Assembly: GCF_900120165.1 (NCBI RefSeq)
Contig: NZ_LT635475.1
Span: 1,550,001 to 1,614,000 of the forward strand
Direction of reading: 5' to 3'
Source of the DNA: Ezakiella massiliensis
Lineage (GTDB): Bacteria; Bacillota; Clostridia; Tissierellales; Peptoniphilaceae
DNA length: 64,000 nucleotides
How positions within the stretch are numbered: the first letter of the stretch is position 1; each line of letters opens with the position of its first letter. Positions 35,837 through 43,515 of this stretch are shown piece after piece. The notes beneath the pieces were generated by a model. That model saw only the letters and a list, made by a program, of their open reading frames with translations. It was not told where the DNA came from and made no database searches. Both the position numbers and the translations under genes were made by a program.

Positions 35837-35842
35837 GTATTT

Positions 35843-36060
35843 AGTTAATTAAAGCAAGACTTTTATAAAAGGAAATCTAATATTGTTGTTAGAGTGAACC
35901 TGATCAAGGCTTTATAAAAATATAAAATATATAAGTGGTCTAGCTTTAATTAAAGATTATTTTTAGCAGGTGGTTCCGATGGGATTTTAAAAACAGATGA
36001 TTTTTCATCTTGCGTACTTAAAGATTACAGGCACAAAAATATGGAGTTTATTTGTTGCCA
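35843..36060 (+). promoter_or_regulatory. Structured 5' leader of the DUF3798 ABC operon, riboswitch candidate
   Basis: A perfect 11-bp stem joins TTAATTAAAGC (35845-35855) and GCTTTAATTAA (35943-35953), followed inward by GAC/GTC. A second stem TTTTATAAA (35861-35869) / TTTATAAAA (35911-35919) encloses about 40 bases that look aptamer-like (GGAAATCT...GAGTGAACCTGATCAAGGC). Downstream are AGATGA/TCATCT (35995-36010) and a GGCACAAA/TTTGTTGCC hairpin. It does not match any riboswitch I know. AGCAGGTGGTTCCG (35965-35978) recalls a T-box core but differs at the conserved ACC. Mechanism unknown. Confidence 0.6.
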
Positions 36061-36103
36061 TCAATTTGACAACTTATAATAAATAAAACACTAGGAGGAT
36101 ATT

Positions 36104-37366
36104 ATGAAAAAGTTATTAGCAATTTTATTAGCTATGGCTATGGTATTTTCATTAGCAGCTTGTGGCAAAAAGCCAGCTGGCGATGCTAACACAGAAAATA
36201 CCGCAAAAACAGACGGTGAAGAAGCACCATTCCACATCGGAATCTGCACCGGTACAGTCTCTCAATCAGAAGACGAACAAAGGGGTGCTGAATCTATGCT
36301 AACCAAATATGGTGATTCAAAAGATGGCGGATTTATAACACTTAAAAACTACCCAGATAACTATATGGCTGAACAAGAAACAACAATTCAACAAATCGTT
36401 TCTTTCGCTGACGATCCAAAGATGAAGGTCGTTGTAGTTAACCAAGGCCCTCCAGGAACAGCAGCTGCATTTAAGCAAATTAAGGAAAAAAGACCTGATA
36501 TCCTTTGCTTTGTAGCTAACTCCCAAGAAGACCCTAACTTAATCGAAGGTATTGCTGACCTAGTAGTTGACCCTGACCAAATTAACAGGGGATACTTGAT
36601 TCCACTTGCTGCTCAAAAGATGGGCGCAAAGAAATTTGTTCACGTTACATTCCCAAGACACATGTCAATTGAACTTTTAAGTTTACGTAAAGATATTATG
36701 GAAGCTACATGTGATAAGATTGGTATGGAATTTATTATGGAAACTGCACCAGACCCAATGAGTGATATTGGTATTCCAGGAGCACAAAACTTTATCCTTG
36801 AACAAATGCCAGCATGGGTTAAACAATATGGTAAAGAAACAGCTTTCTTTGCTACAAACGACTCTCACACAGAACCAATGCTATTAAGAGTTGCTGAACT
36901 CGGCGCATACTTTGTAGAACAAGACTTACCATCACCTATCCTTGGATACACAGGAGCTCTTTCAGTTGATGTTAAAGACGCTGCAGGTGACTGGCCAGAA
37001 ATCCTAAAGAGAGTTGAAGAAAAAGCAGTAGAAATGGGGGCTGAAGGCCGCATGGGTCTATGGGCATTCTCATTTGGCTTCTCAACAACACAAGCTTTAG
37101 CTGAAATTGGTAAGAGAACTGTTGAAGGAACAGCTGACTACAAGAAACCAGAAGACTTCAAAAAAGTTCTAGAAGAATTCACACCAGGAGCAGTATGGGG
37201 TGTTACAACTTATGTTGATAGAGTTTCTCGTGAAGAAAAGAAAAACCACTATCTAACACTTCAAGACACATACGTACTTGGCAAAGGCTATCTAGGAATG
37301 ACCGATGTTGAAGTTCCAGATGTATATAAGCTACTAGACGAATATGAAGCAAAGAAAAACAAATAA
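36104..37366 (+). CDS. DUF3798-type solute-binding lipoprotein
   Basis: Exported lipoprotein of 420 residues. The signal peptide ends in a lipobox (SLAACGKK, Cys20). The mature part has a periplasmic-binding-protein plan: HIGICTGTVSQSEDEQRGAE at the first strand, KMKVVVVNQGPPGTAAAFKQI, AAQKMGAKKFVHVTFPRHMS and AFFATNDSHTEP. It resembles the DUF3798 family, whose ligand is not established; the fold and gene order recall nucleoside- or sugar-binding BMP/RbsB proteins. AGGAGG precedes the ATG. It heads a four-gene importer operon behind a long structured leader. Confidence 0.85.
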   Translation: MKKLLAILLAMAMVFSLAACGKKPAGDANTENTAKTDGEEAPFHIGICTGTVSQSEDEQRGAESMLTKYGDSKDGGFITLKNYPDNYMAEQETTIQQIVSFADDPKMKVVVVNQGPPGTAAAFKQIKEKRPDILCFVANSQEDPNLIEGIADLVVDPDQINRGYLIPLAAQKMGAKKFVHVTFPRHMSIELLSLRKDIMEATCDKIGMEFIMETAPDPMSDIGIPGAQNFILEQMPAWVKQYGKETAFFATNDSHTEPMLLRVAELGAYFVEQDLPSPILGYTGALSVDVKDAAGDWPEILKRVEEKAVEMGAEGRMGLWAFSFGFSTTQALAEIGKRTVEGTADYKKPEDFKKVLEEFTPGAVWGVTTYVDRVSREEKKNHYLTLQDTYVLGKGYLGMTDVEVPDVYKLLDEYEAKKNK

Positions 37367-37404
37367 TTAGTAGGCTTCTAAAAACAAGTAATTAATTTGG
37401 ACCC

Positions 37405-37445
37405 AAGGCTGACCTCACAAATAAAGTGCTGGGTCAGCCTTTACT
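37405..37445 (+). terminator. Attenuating hairpin between binding protein and ATPase genes
   Basis: Perfect 10-bp stem AAGGCTGACC (37405-37414) / GGTCAGCCTT (37432-37441) followed only by a short TTTACT tract. Such partial terminators often keep the binding protein more abundant than the membrane subunits. It may also protect the 3' end of a processed first-gene message. Confidence 0.7.
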
Positions 37446-37462
37446 ATATTTAAGGTGATTAT

Positions 37463-39052
37463 ATGAAACAGGTTTTAGAATTTAGACATGTTGGAAAAAG
37501 TTTCTCAGGTAATCACGTTTTAAAAGATGTTAACTTCACATTAAATGAAGGTGAAATCCTCGGCCTTGTAGGCGAAAATGGTGCTGGTAAGTCAACCATG
37601 ATGAATATTCTATTTGGTATGAGCTTTATCCATGAAACCGGTGGCTACGAGGGAGAAGTTTTAATAGATGAAGAGGTTGTAAACTTCAAAGATCCATACG
37701 ATGCTCTAAAGGCAGGTCTAGGTATGGTTCACCAAGAATTTTCACTTATTCCAGGTTTTACAGCCACAGAAAACATTCTTTTAAACCGTGAAATTACAAA
37801 GCCAAACTTTTTTAGTAAAATGTTTGGTAAGAAGTTGGAAACTTTGAAACGTGATTCTATGAACGAAAGTGCCAAAAAGGCCATCGATATGCTTGGACTT
37901 GAAATTCCAGTAGAATCCAAGGTTATGGATATGCCTGTCGGCCACAAGCAATTTATAGAAATTGCCAGAGAGCTTTCCAAGGACAATGTTAAGCTGATTA
38001 TAATGGACGAACCAACTGCAGTTCTAACAGAAAGCGAAGCAGATATACTTATAAAGGCTATGAAAAAATTGGCTGCCAGGGGTATTGCTATTATATTTAT
38101 CTCCCACAGGCTTCGCGAAGTTGTAGATGTATGTGATAAGATCGTCGTACTCCGTGACGGCGAAATCGTAAAGGATACACCTAACAAAGATTTAAATATC
38201 GTAGACATTGCCAGTTGGATGGTTGGTCGTGATATGTCTAGCAAGAAGGAACAAAGGACTTACCGGGATATTAAAGACAATGCGGTTATGACTGTTAAAA
38301 ATCTTTATGTAGATATGCCTGGTGAAACCGTTCGTAATGTTAGCTTTGAAGTTAAAAAAGGAGAAATCCTAGGATTCTGTGGTCTGGCTGGCCAAGGCAA
38401 GCTGGGTATTCCAAATGGCATTATGGGCTTGTATCCATCAGGTGGTGAAGTAGTTTATAATGGCGAACCACTGGATTTAAAAGATACTCGGGCAACCCTC
38501 AAAAAGCATATTGCTTTTGTAAGTGAAGATAGGCGTGGAATGGGACTTCTTTTGGATGAAGGCATCGATTGGAATATTGGCTTTGACGCCATGCAAGTCC
38601 ACGATAAGTTCACCAAAAAAATTGGTCCAGTTGTATTTAGAGATGACAAGGCACTAAAAGATGTTGCTAACCAATACATTGAAAATCTAGAAATCAGGAC
38701 CCAAGGCCCACACGAAAAGGCTAGAAACCTAAGTGGTGGTAACCAACAAAAAGTTTGCTTGGCCAAGGCCTTTGCAGTTGAACCAGAATTTTTGTTCGTC
38801 AGTGAACCGACCAGGGGTATTGACGTTGGGGCCAAGAAATTAGTTTTGGATGCCCTGCGCGGTTACAACGAAGACTACGGAACTACAATTTGCATTGTAA
38901 GTAGTGAACTTGAAGAGCTCAGGAGTATAGCAGATAGGATCCTAGTAATATTTGAAGGCAAGGTCTTTGGTGAATTAAAACCAAACGACCCAGTAGAATA
39001 TTTTGGACTTATGATGGCGGGAACAAATCCGAAGGAGGTTATTGATGCGTAA
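37463..39052 (+). CDS. ABC importer ATPase with two nucleotide-binding domains (RbsA/NupA-like)
   Basis: Fused double ATPase of 529 residues, as used by ribose, galactoside and nucleoside importers. The first domain has Walker A GENGAGKST and Walker B LIIMDEPT; its signature is degenerate (DMPVGHKQFIEIARELS). The second domain has a degenerate Walker A (CGLAGQGKLGI) and a canonical signature NLSGGNQQKV, the usual asymmetry of the group. It energises the two permeases that follow. AAGGTG precedes the ATG. Confidence 0.93.
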   Translation: MKQVLEFRHVGKSFSGNHVLKDVNFTLNEGEILGLVGENGAGKSTMMNILFGMSFIHETGGYEGEVLIDEEVVNFKDPYDALKAGLGMVHQEFSLIPGFTATENILLNREITKPNFFSKMFGKKLETLKRDSMNESAKKAIDMLGLEIPVESKVMDMPVGHKQFIEIARELSKDNVKLIIMDEPTAVLTESEADILIKAMKKLAARGIAIIFISHRLREVVDVCDKIVVLRDGEIVKDTPNKDLNIVDIASWMVGRDMSSKKEQRTYRDIKDNAVMTVKNLYVDMPGETVRNVSFEVKKGEILGFCGLAGQGKLGIPNGIMGLYPSGGEVVYNGEPLDLKDTRATLKKHIAFVSEDRRGMGLLLDEGIDWNIGFDAMQVHDKFTKKIGPVVFRDDKALKDVANQYIENLEIRTQGPHEKARNLSGGNQQKVCLAKAFAVEPEFLFVSEPTRGIDVGAKKLVLDALRGYNEDYGTTICIVSSELEELRSIADRILVIFEGKVFGELKPNDPVEYFGLMMAGTNPKEVIDA

Positions 39053-40091
39053 TTTTATTAAAGAATTTGGCCTTCCAAGATTAATAATTCTGCTATTTAT
39101 ATTGGCACTATTTGTGATTGGAGGCTTTATAGGAGTAAATCTTACAGATGCATTTATAAATGTTATTAATAGGTTTGGTATGAATGCCGTATTTGTTCTG
39201 GCAATGATCCCTATGATTCAATCAGGCTGCGGACTAAACTTTGGTTTACCGGTTGGTCTTATAGGAGGAATGCTGGGAGCTACAATATCCATACAACTTG
39301 AATTGCAAGGATTTGCAGGAGTTGTATTTGCCCTGTTTGTTGGCATGATATTTGGTGCTATATTTGGTTTCCTATATAGTCTTATATTAAACAGAGTAAA
39401 AGGCGACGAAATGATTGTTGCAACCTATGTAGGTTTTTCTTTCATTGCATTTATGAATATAATGTGGGTAATACTTCCTTTCACTAACTCTGAAATGGTT
39501 ATGGGTTATGAAGGAAAGGGACTAAGGACAACAATATCCCTACAAAATTACTGGGATAAAGCTATTTCAAAAATCTTAGGCTTTCAAGTTACATCAGATG
39601 CAGAGCTAGGAACCAAAACCCTTGTACCTATCGGTATGTTTATAGTCTTTGCCTTATTTGCTTATCTTGTATACCTTTACTTTAAAACCAAAAAAGGATC
39701 AGCAATTACAGCTGTTGGGTCAAACCCAAGATACGCAAAAGCAGCAGGCATTGATGTTAATAAGCACAGAACAATTTCTGTTATCCTATCTTGTGCATTG
39801 GGCGCAGCAGGAATGGTTATTTATCAGCAAGCTTACGGCTTTGTCCAACTTTACAATGCACCACAATTTTTCGCTTTCCCAAGTGTAGCTGCAATATTAC
39901 TTGGTGGTGCATCCATTAACAAGGCAAATGTTAAAAACGTAATTATCGGTACACTTTTGTTCCAAGCAATTTTAACTATGACACCAATTGTTATTAACCA
40001 AGCCATTAAAGTTGATATATCAGAAGTTCTCAGACTTATCATATCAAACGGACTTATTGTATACGCTCTGACCAGGAAGGAGGTTAAATAA
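39045..40091 (+). CDS. ABC importer permease 1 (ribose/branched-chain type)
   Basis: Membrane subunit of 348 residues with eight to ten helices and the BPD_transp_2 pattern TAVGSNPRYAKAAGIDVNKHR (the coupling-helix region) followed by GAAGMVIYQQAYGFVQ. Start ATG 39045 follows GAAGGAGG; it lies inside the end of the ATPase gene (8-base overlap). A TTG at 39042 is not needed. Confidence 0.92.
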   Translation: MRNFIKEFGLPRLIILLFILALFVIGGFIGVNLTDAFINVINRFGMNAVFVLAMIPMIQSGCGLNFGLPVGLIGGMLGATISIQLELQGFAGVVFALFVGMIFGAIFGFLYSLILNRVKGDEMIVATYVGFSFIAFMNIMWVILPFTNSEMVMGYEGKGLRTTISLQNYWDKAISKILGFQVTSDAELGTKTLVPIGMFIVFALFAYLVYLYFKTKKGSAITAVGSNPRYAKAAGIDVNKHRTISVILSCALGAAGMVIYQQAYGFVQLYNAPQFFAFPSVAAILLGGASINKANVKNVIIGTLLFQAILTMTPIVINQAIKVDISEVLRLIISNGLIVYALTRKEVK

Positions 40092-41218
40092 TGAAAGAAA
40101 AGAAAAAATTTAGCCTTATCAATGACTTTACAGTCCCTGTTATGTTTATAATAATCTGTGCCATCGCCATCTATTTCAGTGGCTTTACCGCACAGTTTTT
40201 GGTCGGACAAGTACTGACTAGATTTGCCAGAAACGCATTTCTAGTATTATCACTACTCCTACCTATTATGGCTGGACTCGGTATTAACTTCGGTATGACC
40301 CTGGGAGCCATGGCAGGACAAATTGCAATCATCTTTATCCAAGACTGGGGCATGACAGGACTACCAGCAATCTTACTTGCTGCTGTAATCTCCACACCAA
40401 TCGCCTGGTTACTCGGAATGTTTGCAGGGTCAGTATTAAATAAAGCAAAAGATAGAGAAATGATTACATCTATGATGCTCGGTTTCTTTATGACAGGTGT
40501 TTACCAATTTATAGTTCTATATATATTTGGTGGAATTATACCTTTTAAAGATCCGAACATTATAATATCTCGTGGATATGGGGTTAGAAACGCGATAGAC
40601 CTGACCTGTCAAAAGGGAACAGACTATTTCTTCGATAGGATTTTGGGTACAGACATTTCTATAATGGGCATACAAATTCCAATCCTAACACTCATAATAA
40701 TTGCACTAGCATGTCTATTTATAGTTTGGTTTAGAAAAACTAAACTAGGCCAAGACATGAAAGCCGTTGGCCAAGACATGAAAGTAGCAGAAGACGCAGG
40801 TATTAACGTAGATAAAACCAGAAAGAAAGCAGTCGTTATGTCGACAGTTATGGCAGCTTTTGGACAAATCATCTACCTACAAAATATCGGTAACTTAAAC
40901 ACCTACAACGGTGCTGACCAAGTTGCCCTATATTCAGCAGCAGCTCTATTAATCGGTGGTGCAAGTGTATCCAAGGCAACAATTACAAACGCCTTAACAG
41001 GTACAATCCTCTTCCACCTAATGTTTATAGTAATGCCTACTGCAGGGGCAAATATCACAGGATCTGCAATGATCGGTGAATATCTAAGAACATTCGTATC
41101 ATACGCAGTTGTTACAATAACACTTATCTTGCACTCCGTCAGAAGACAAAAAGAAAGAGACGCAGCTATGGAAACCTTAAGAACTGGTCCAGCTGTTGCT
41201 CCTCCAAAAGAAAAATAA
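40091..41218 (+). CDS. ABC importer permease 2 (ribose/branched-chain type)
   Basis: Second permease of 375 residues, again BPD_transp_2-like, with the coupling region MKAVGQDMKVAEDAGINVDKTR. It presumably forms a heterodimer with permease 1. Two different permeases with one fused ATPase are typical of the nucleoside (NupNOPQ-like) subgroup, which weakly hints at the substrate. The ATG overlaps the stop of permease 1 (TAATG). It ends at a bidirectional terminator. Confidence 0.92.
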   Translation: MKEKKKFSLINDFTVPVMFIIICAIAIYFSGFTAQFLVGQVLTRFARNAFLVLSLLLPIMAGLGINFGMTLGAMAGQIAIIFIQDWGMTGLPAILLAAVISTPIAWLLGMFAGSVLNKAKDREMITSMMLGFFMTGVYQFIVLYIFGGIIPFKDPNIIISRGYGVRNAIDLTCQKGTDYFFDRILGTDISIMGIQIPILTLIIIALACLFIVWFRKTKLGQDMKAVGQDMKVAEDAGINVDKTRKKAVVMSTVMAAFGQIIYLQNIGNLNTYNGADQVALYSAAALLIGGASVSKATITNALTGTILFHLMFIVMPTAGANITGSAMIGEYLRTFVSYAVVTITLILHSVRRQKERDAAMETLRTGPAVAPPKEK

Positions 41219-41222
41219 ACAC

Positions 41223-41256
41223 AAAAAATGCAGGGGCACATGCTCCTGCATTTTTG
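41223..41256. terminator. Bidirectional terminator between convergent operons
   Basis: ATGCAGGGGC pairs with GCTCCTGCAT (one G-U), flanked by A6 on the left and T5 on the right, so it can stop transcription of both the ABC operon (+) and the peptide-binding protein gene (-). Confidence 0.88.
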
Positions 41257-41276
41257 TATATTGATTAAATATAAAT

Positions 41277-43286
41277 TTATTTTTCGCTTACAAGTGGATC
41301 TAGGTCTGCTTGAAGTGGGGCATAACCTACACCGATTTTCCATTCTTTTGTGATTAAGTGAACTCTATCTGAGTACATTCTTGCACTCTCTGATTGATAC
41401 ATAGGCGCAAATGGTACATTGTCTAATAACAATTTTTCCATTTGTGCAAGGGCATCAATTTTTTCTTCGCCTTTAAAAATTAAGTCGCCTTTGTTTGTGC
41501 GTTCGAATAATTCGTCAAACTCATCTGAATAGAATTGGTCAATCTTTGATCCGAAGTATGATGTGTAAGTGTCCATTCCTTGCCATGGATTAAAGATTCC
41601 GCCTGACCATGCGCCAAAGCCCATGTCATAGTCTTTTTGCATGAATTTTTGGAAAACACTATTTGGAGGTACAGCTCTGAGTTGAACTTCGATTTTATCA
41701 TCTCCAAATAATTTTTCATATTCAGCCTTTAAGAATTCAGCAACACTCTTAAGCTGTTCGCTTGATTCAAAATACATAAGCTCAACAACCATCTTTTTGC
41801 CAAATTTTTCATAGGCTTTTTCAAAATATTCTTTTGCTTTTTCAGGATCATAGCCATTGTTTTCAGGATAGTTAGCTTTTCCTTGAGGAGTATCCCTGAA
41901 TGTGATTCCTTTTTCAAGATCTACAGTTCTTGTGCTTGCGACAGCACCTGCTTGTGGAATTGCAGTTTTAATAATATCCTTAGCAATTGTTTCTCTATCC
42001 ATCCCGTAGTACATAGCTTTTCTATAATTTAAATCTGTTAAGAAAGCTTTTTCAGGGTCTTCAGTTGTCATGTTCATAAACATTTGTACAACAGCATCCG
42101 ATTTTGTAAAGACAAGACGTGGGTCTTCGCTGTACTTATCTAGGTTAGGTCCGCTAATGCCGACAACATCAATTTCACCATTTTCAAAAAGTTGCATAGC
42201 AGTGTTGTCGTCTTCAACAACTCTTTCTGTAATTCTTTGTGGTGTAAAGAGGTCTTTTAATGGTGAGTTTTCGTTCTTTACATATTCTCTCATTAAATTT
42301 CTGTCCCACTTTGTCATAACGTATGGACCACAGAAATCTATTTTTTCAAGGGCAGTACCATAATCTGTTTCAGTACGAGTTTCATTCATACCAGCTTCGT
42401 ATAAATCTTTTCTAACTAGAGATGTAGCTCCACCTGAAGCAAATTTTGTCCAATAGTTGGAAGCAGGAATTGGATAATCCAAAGTCATTTCGATTGTATA
42501 ATCATCAATAGCCTTGATACCAACCTCATCCCAATCTGCTCCACCTTCTGCTAAGTCTTCATCACTAACATCGATGTAATTGGCTTGAAGAGCGCCCATT
42601 CTATTTTGGTATTCTTCTAATTTTTTATTTTTTTCTTCGCCATCTTCCATTTTTTCGATTTCTTCATTTAGTGCTGCAAGGGCTTTTTCTTCTTCTTTTT
42701 GAGCAAGTAATTTTTCATTGTCTTCAGCATAACCAATCCAGTATTTTCTTGCATTTAAAACTGAAACATCACCAGTAAAAAATGCTTCTGGAGCAACACG
42801 GTTTTTTAGCTTAGGATCAAGCAACATCTTCCATGAATATACAAAATCGTTAGAAGTAATCTTTGTACCATCTGGCCATTTTAAATCTTCTCTGATTTTC
42901 CAAGTCCATGTTTTACCGTCTTCGCTCATTGTTGGGAGCTCAGCTGCTAAATTTGGTGTGAAATCAAAGCTATCTTTATCCTTGCTGTAAGTTATTGTTA
43001 GCAAGTTACCTAAGATGTACTCAAGAGCAACACCTTCTGGAGAAGTTGAAGAGATATGTGGGTTTAAAGTACTTAGTCTCATGCCAGTGGTTCTATAAAC
43101 CAATTCACCTTCTGCTTCCTTAGAATCCTTGGATTCTTCATTCTTGTCTTCATTCTTGTCTTCGCTTTTTTCAGCTTGATCGTTTGGCTTAACATCAGTT
43201 GTGGCTGAGTCTTGCTTTTTGCATCCAACAAAAAACGCAGCAAGCATAGATAAGCATAAGAAAATTGCTAGAATTTTTCTGTTCAT
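41277..43286 (-). CDS. Oligopeptide-binding lipoprotein (SBP family 5), orphan
   Basis: Exported lipoprotein of 669 residues of the OppA/DppA type. The signal peptide ends at the lipobox AAFFVGCKK; an acidic Lys/Glu linker follows. Family 5 patterns: YILGNLLTITYSKD, EDLKWPDGTKITSNDFVYSW, FAPMYQSESARMYS. At about residues 200-245 there is a highly charged coiled-coil-like insert (LAQKEEEKALAALNEEIEKM). No permease or ATPase genes adjoin it, so it must use a transporter encoded elsewhere. ATG 43286 is chosen because AAAAGGAGGAAAG precedes it; an upstream in-frame start adds ten unlikely residues. Confidence 0.92.
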   Translation of the reverse strand: MNRKILAIFLCLSMLAAFFVGCKKQDSATTDVKPNDQAEKSEDKNEDKNEESKDSKEAEGELVYRTTGMRLSTLNPHISSTSPEGVALEYILGNLLTITYSKDKDSFDFTPNLAAELPTMSEDGKTWTWKIREDLKWPDGTKITSNDFVYSWKMLLDPKLKNRVAPEAFFTGDVSVLNARKYWIGYAEDNEKLLAQKEEEKALAALNEEIEKMEDGEEKNKKLEEYQNRMGALQANYIDVSDEDLAEGGADWDEVGIKAIDDYTIEMTLDYPIPASNYWTKFASGGATSLVRKDLYEAGMNETRTETDYGTALEKIDFCGPYVMTKWDRNLMREYVKNENSPLKDLFTPQRITERVVEDDNTAMQLFENGEIDVVGISGPNLDKYSEDPRLVFTKSDAVVQMFMNMTTEDPEKAFLTDLNYRKAMYYGMDRETIAKDIIKTAIPQAGAVASTRTVDLEKGITFRDTPQGKANYPENNGYDPEKAKEYFEKAYEKFGKKMVVELMYFESSEQLKSVAEFLKAEYEKLFGDDKIEVQLRAVPPNSVFQKFMQKDYDMGFGAWSGGIFNPWQGMDTYTSYFGSKIDQFYSDEFDELFERTNKGDLIFKGEEKIDALAQMEKLLLDNVPFAPMYQSESARMYSDRVHLITKEWKIGVGYAPLQADLDPLVSEK

Positions 43287-43328
43287 TTCTTTCCTCCTTT
43301 TAAATAAAGTGGGCAATGCTTTATTACA

Positions 43329-43352
43329 GTGCGCACAAAAAATATTATAGCA
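43329..43352 (-). promoter_or_regulatory. -10 region and palindrome before the peptide-binding protein gene
   Basis: On the minus strand an extended -10 TGCTATAAT (TATAAT at 43344-43349), without a clear -35. Just downstream is the perfect palindrome GTGCGCAC (43329-43336), a possible operator. Confidence 0.5.
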
Positions 43353-43452
43353 TTAAGATTCAATTAATACGATTAAAAAAAGTTTACAGAATATCATTAT
43401 AGATAGAATTAATAATAAAAGGAATAATATAGATATTTTCAATTGGATTTTA

Positions 43453-43494
43453 TATAATTTATTATGTTAAAATTTTTATGTTAGGCAAACTAAC
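43453..43494 (+). promoter_or_regulatory. -10 box and short inverted repeat before the LRR-SLH gene
   Basis: TATAAT at 43453-43458 without a convincing -35, and the inverted repeat GTTAG-GCAAA-CTAAC at 43480-43494 between it and the ribosome site. Possible operator; weak evidence. Confidence 0.4.
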
Positions 43495-43515
43495 AATTAT
43501 TTTAAGGAGGTTTTT

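Noticed and set aside
35965..35978. T-box-like string AGCAGGTGGTTCCG before the ABC operon
   Set aside because: It lacks the conserved NACC of the T-box core, no Stem I landmarks or terminator follow, and the downstream genes do not form an amino acid or aminoacyl-tRNA unit that would be obvious.
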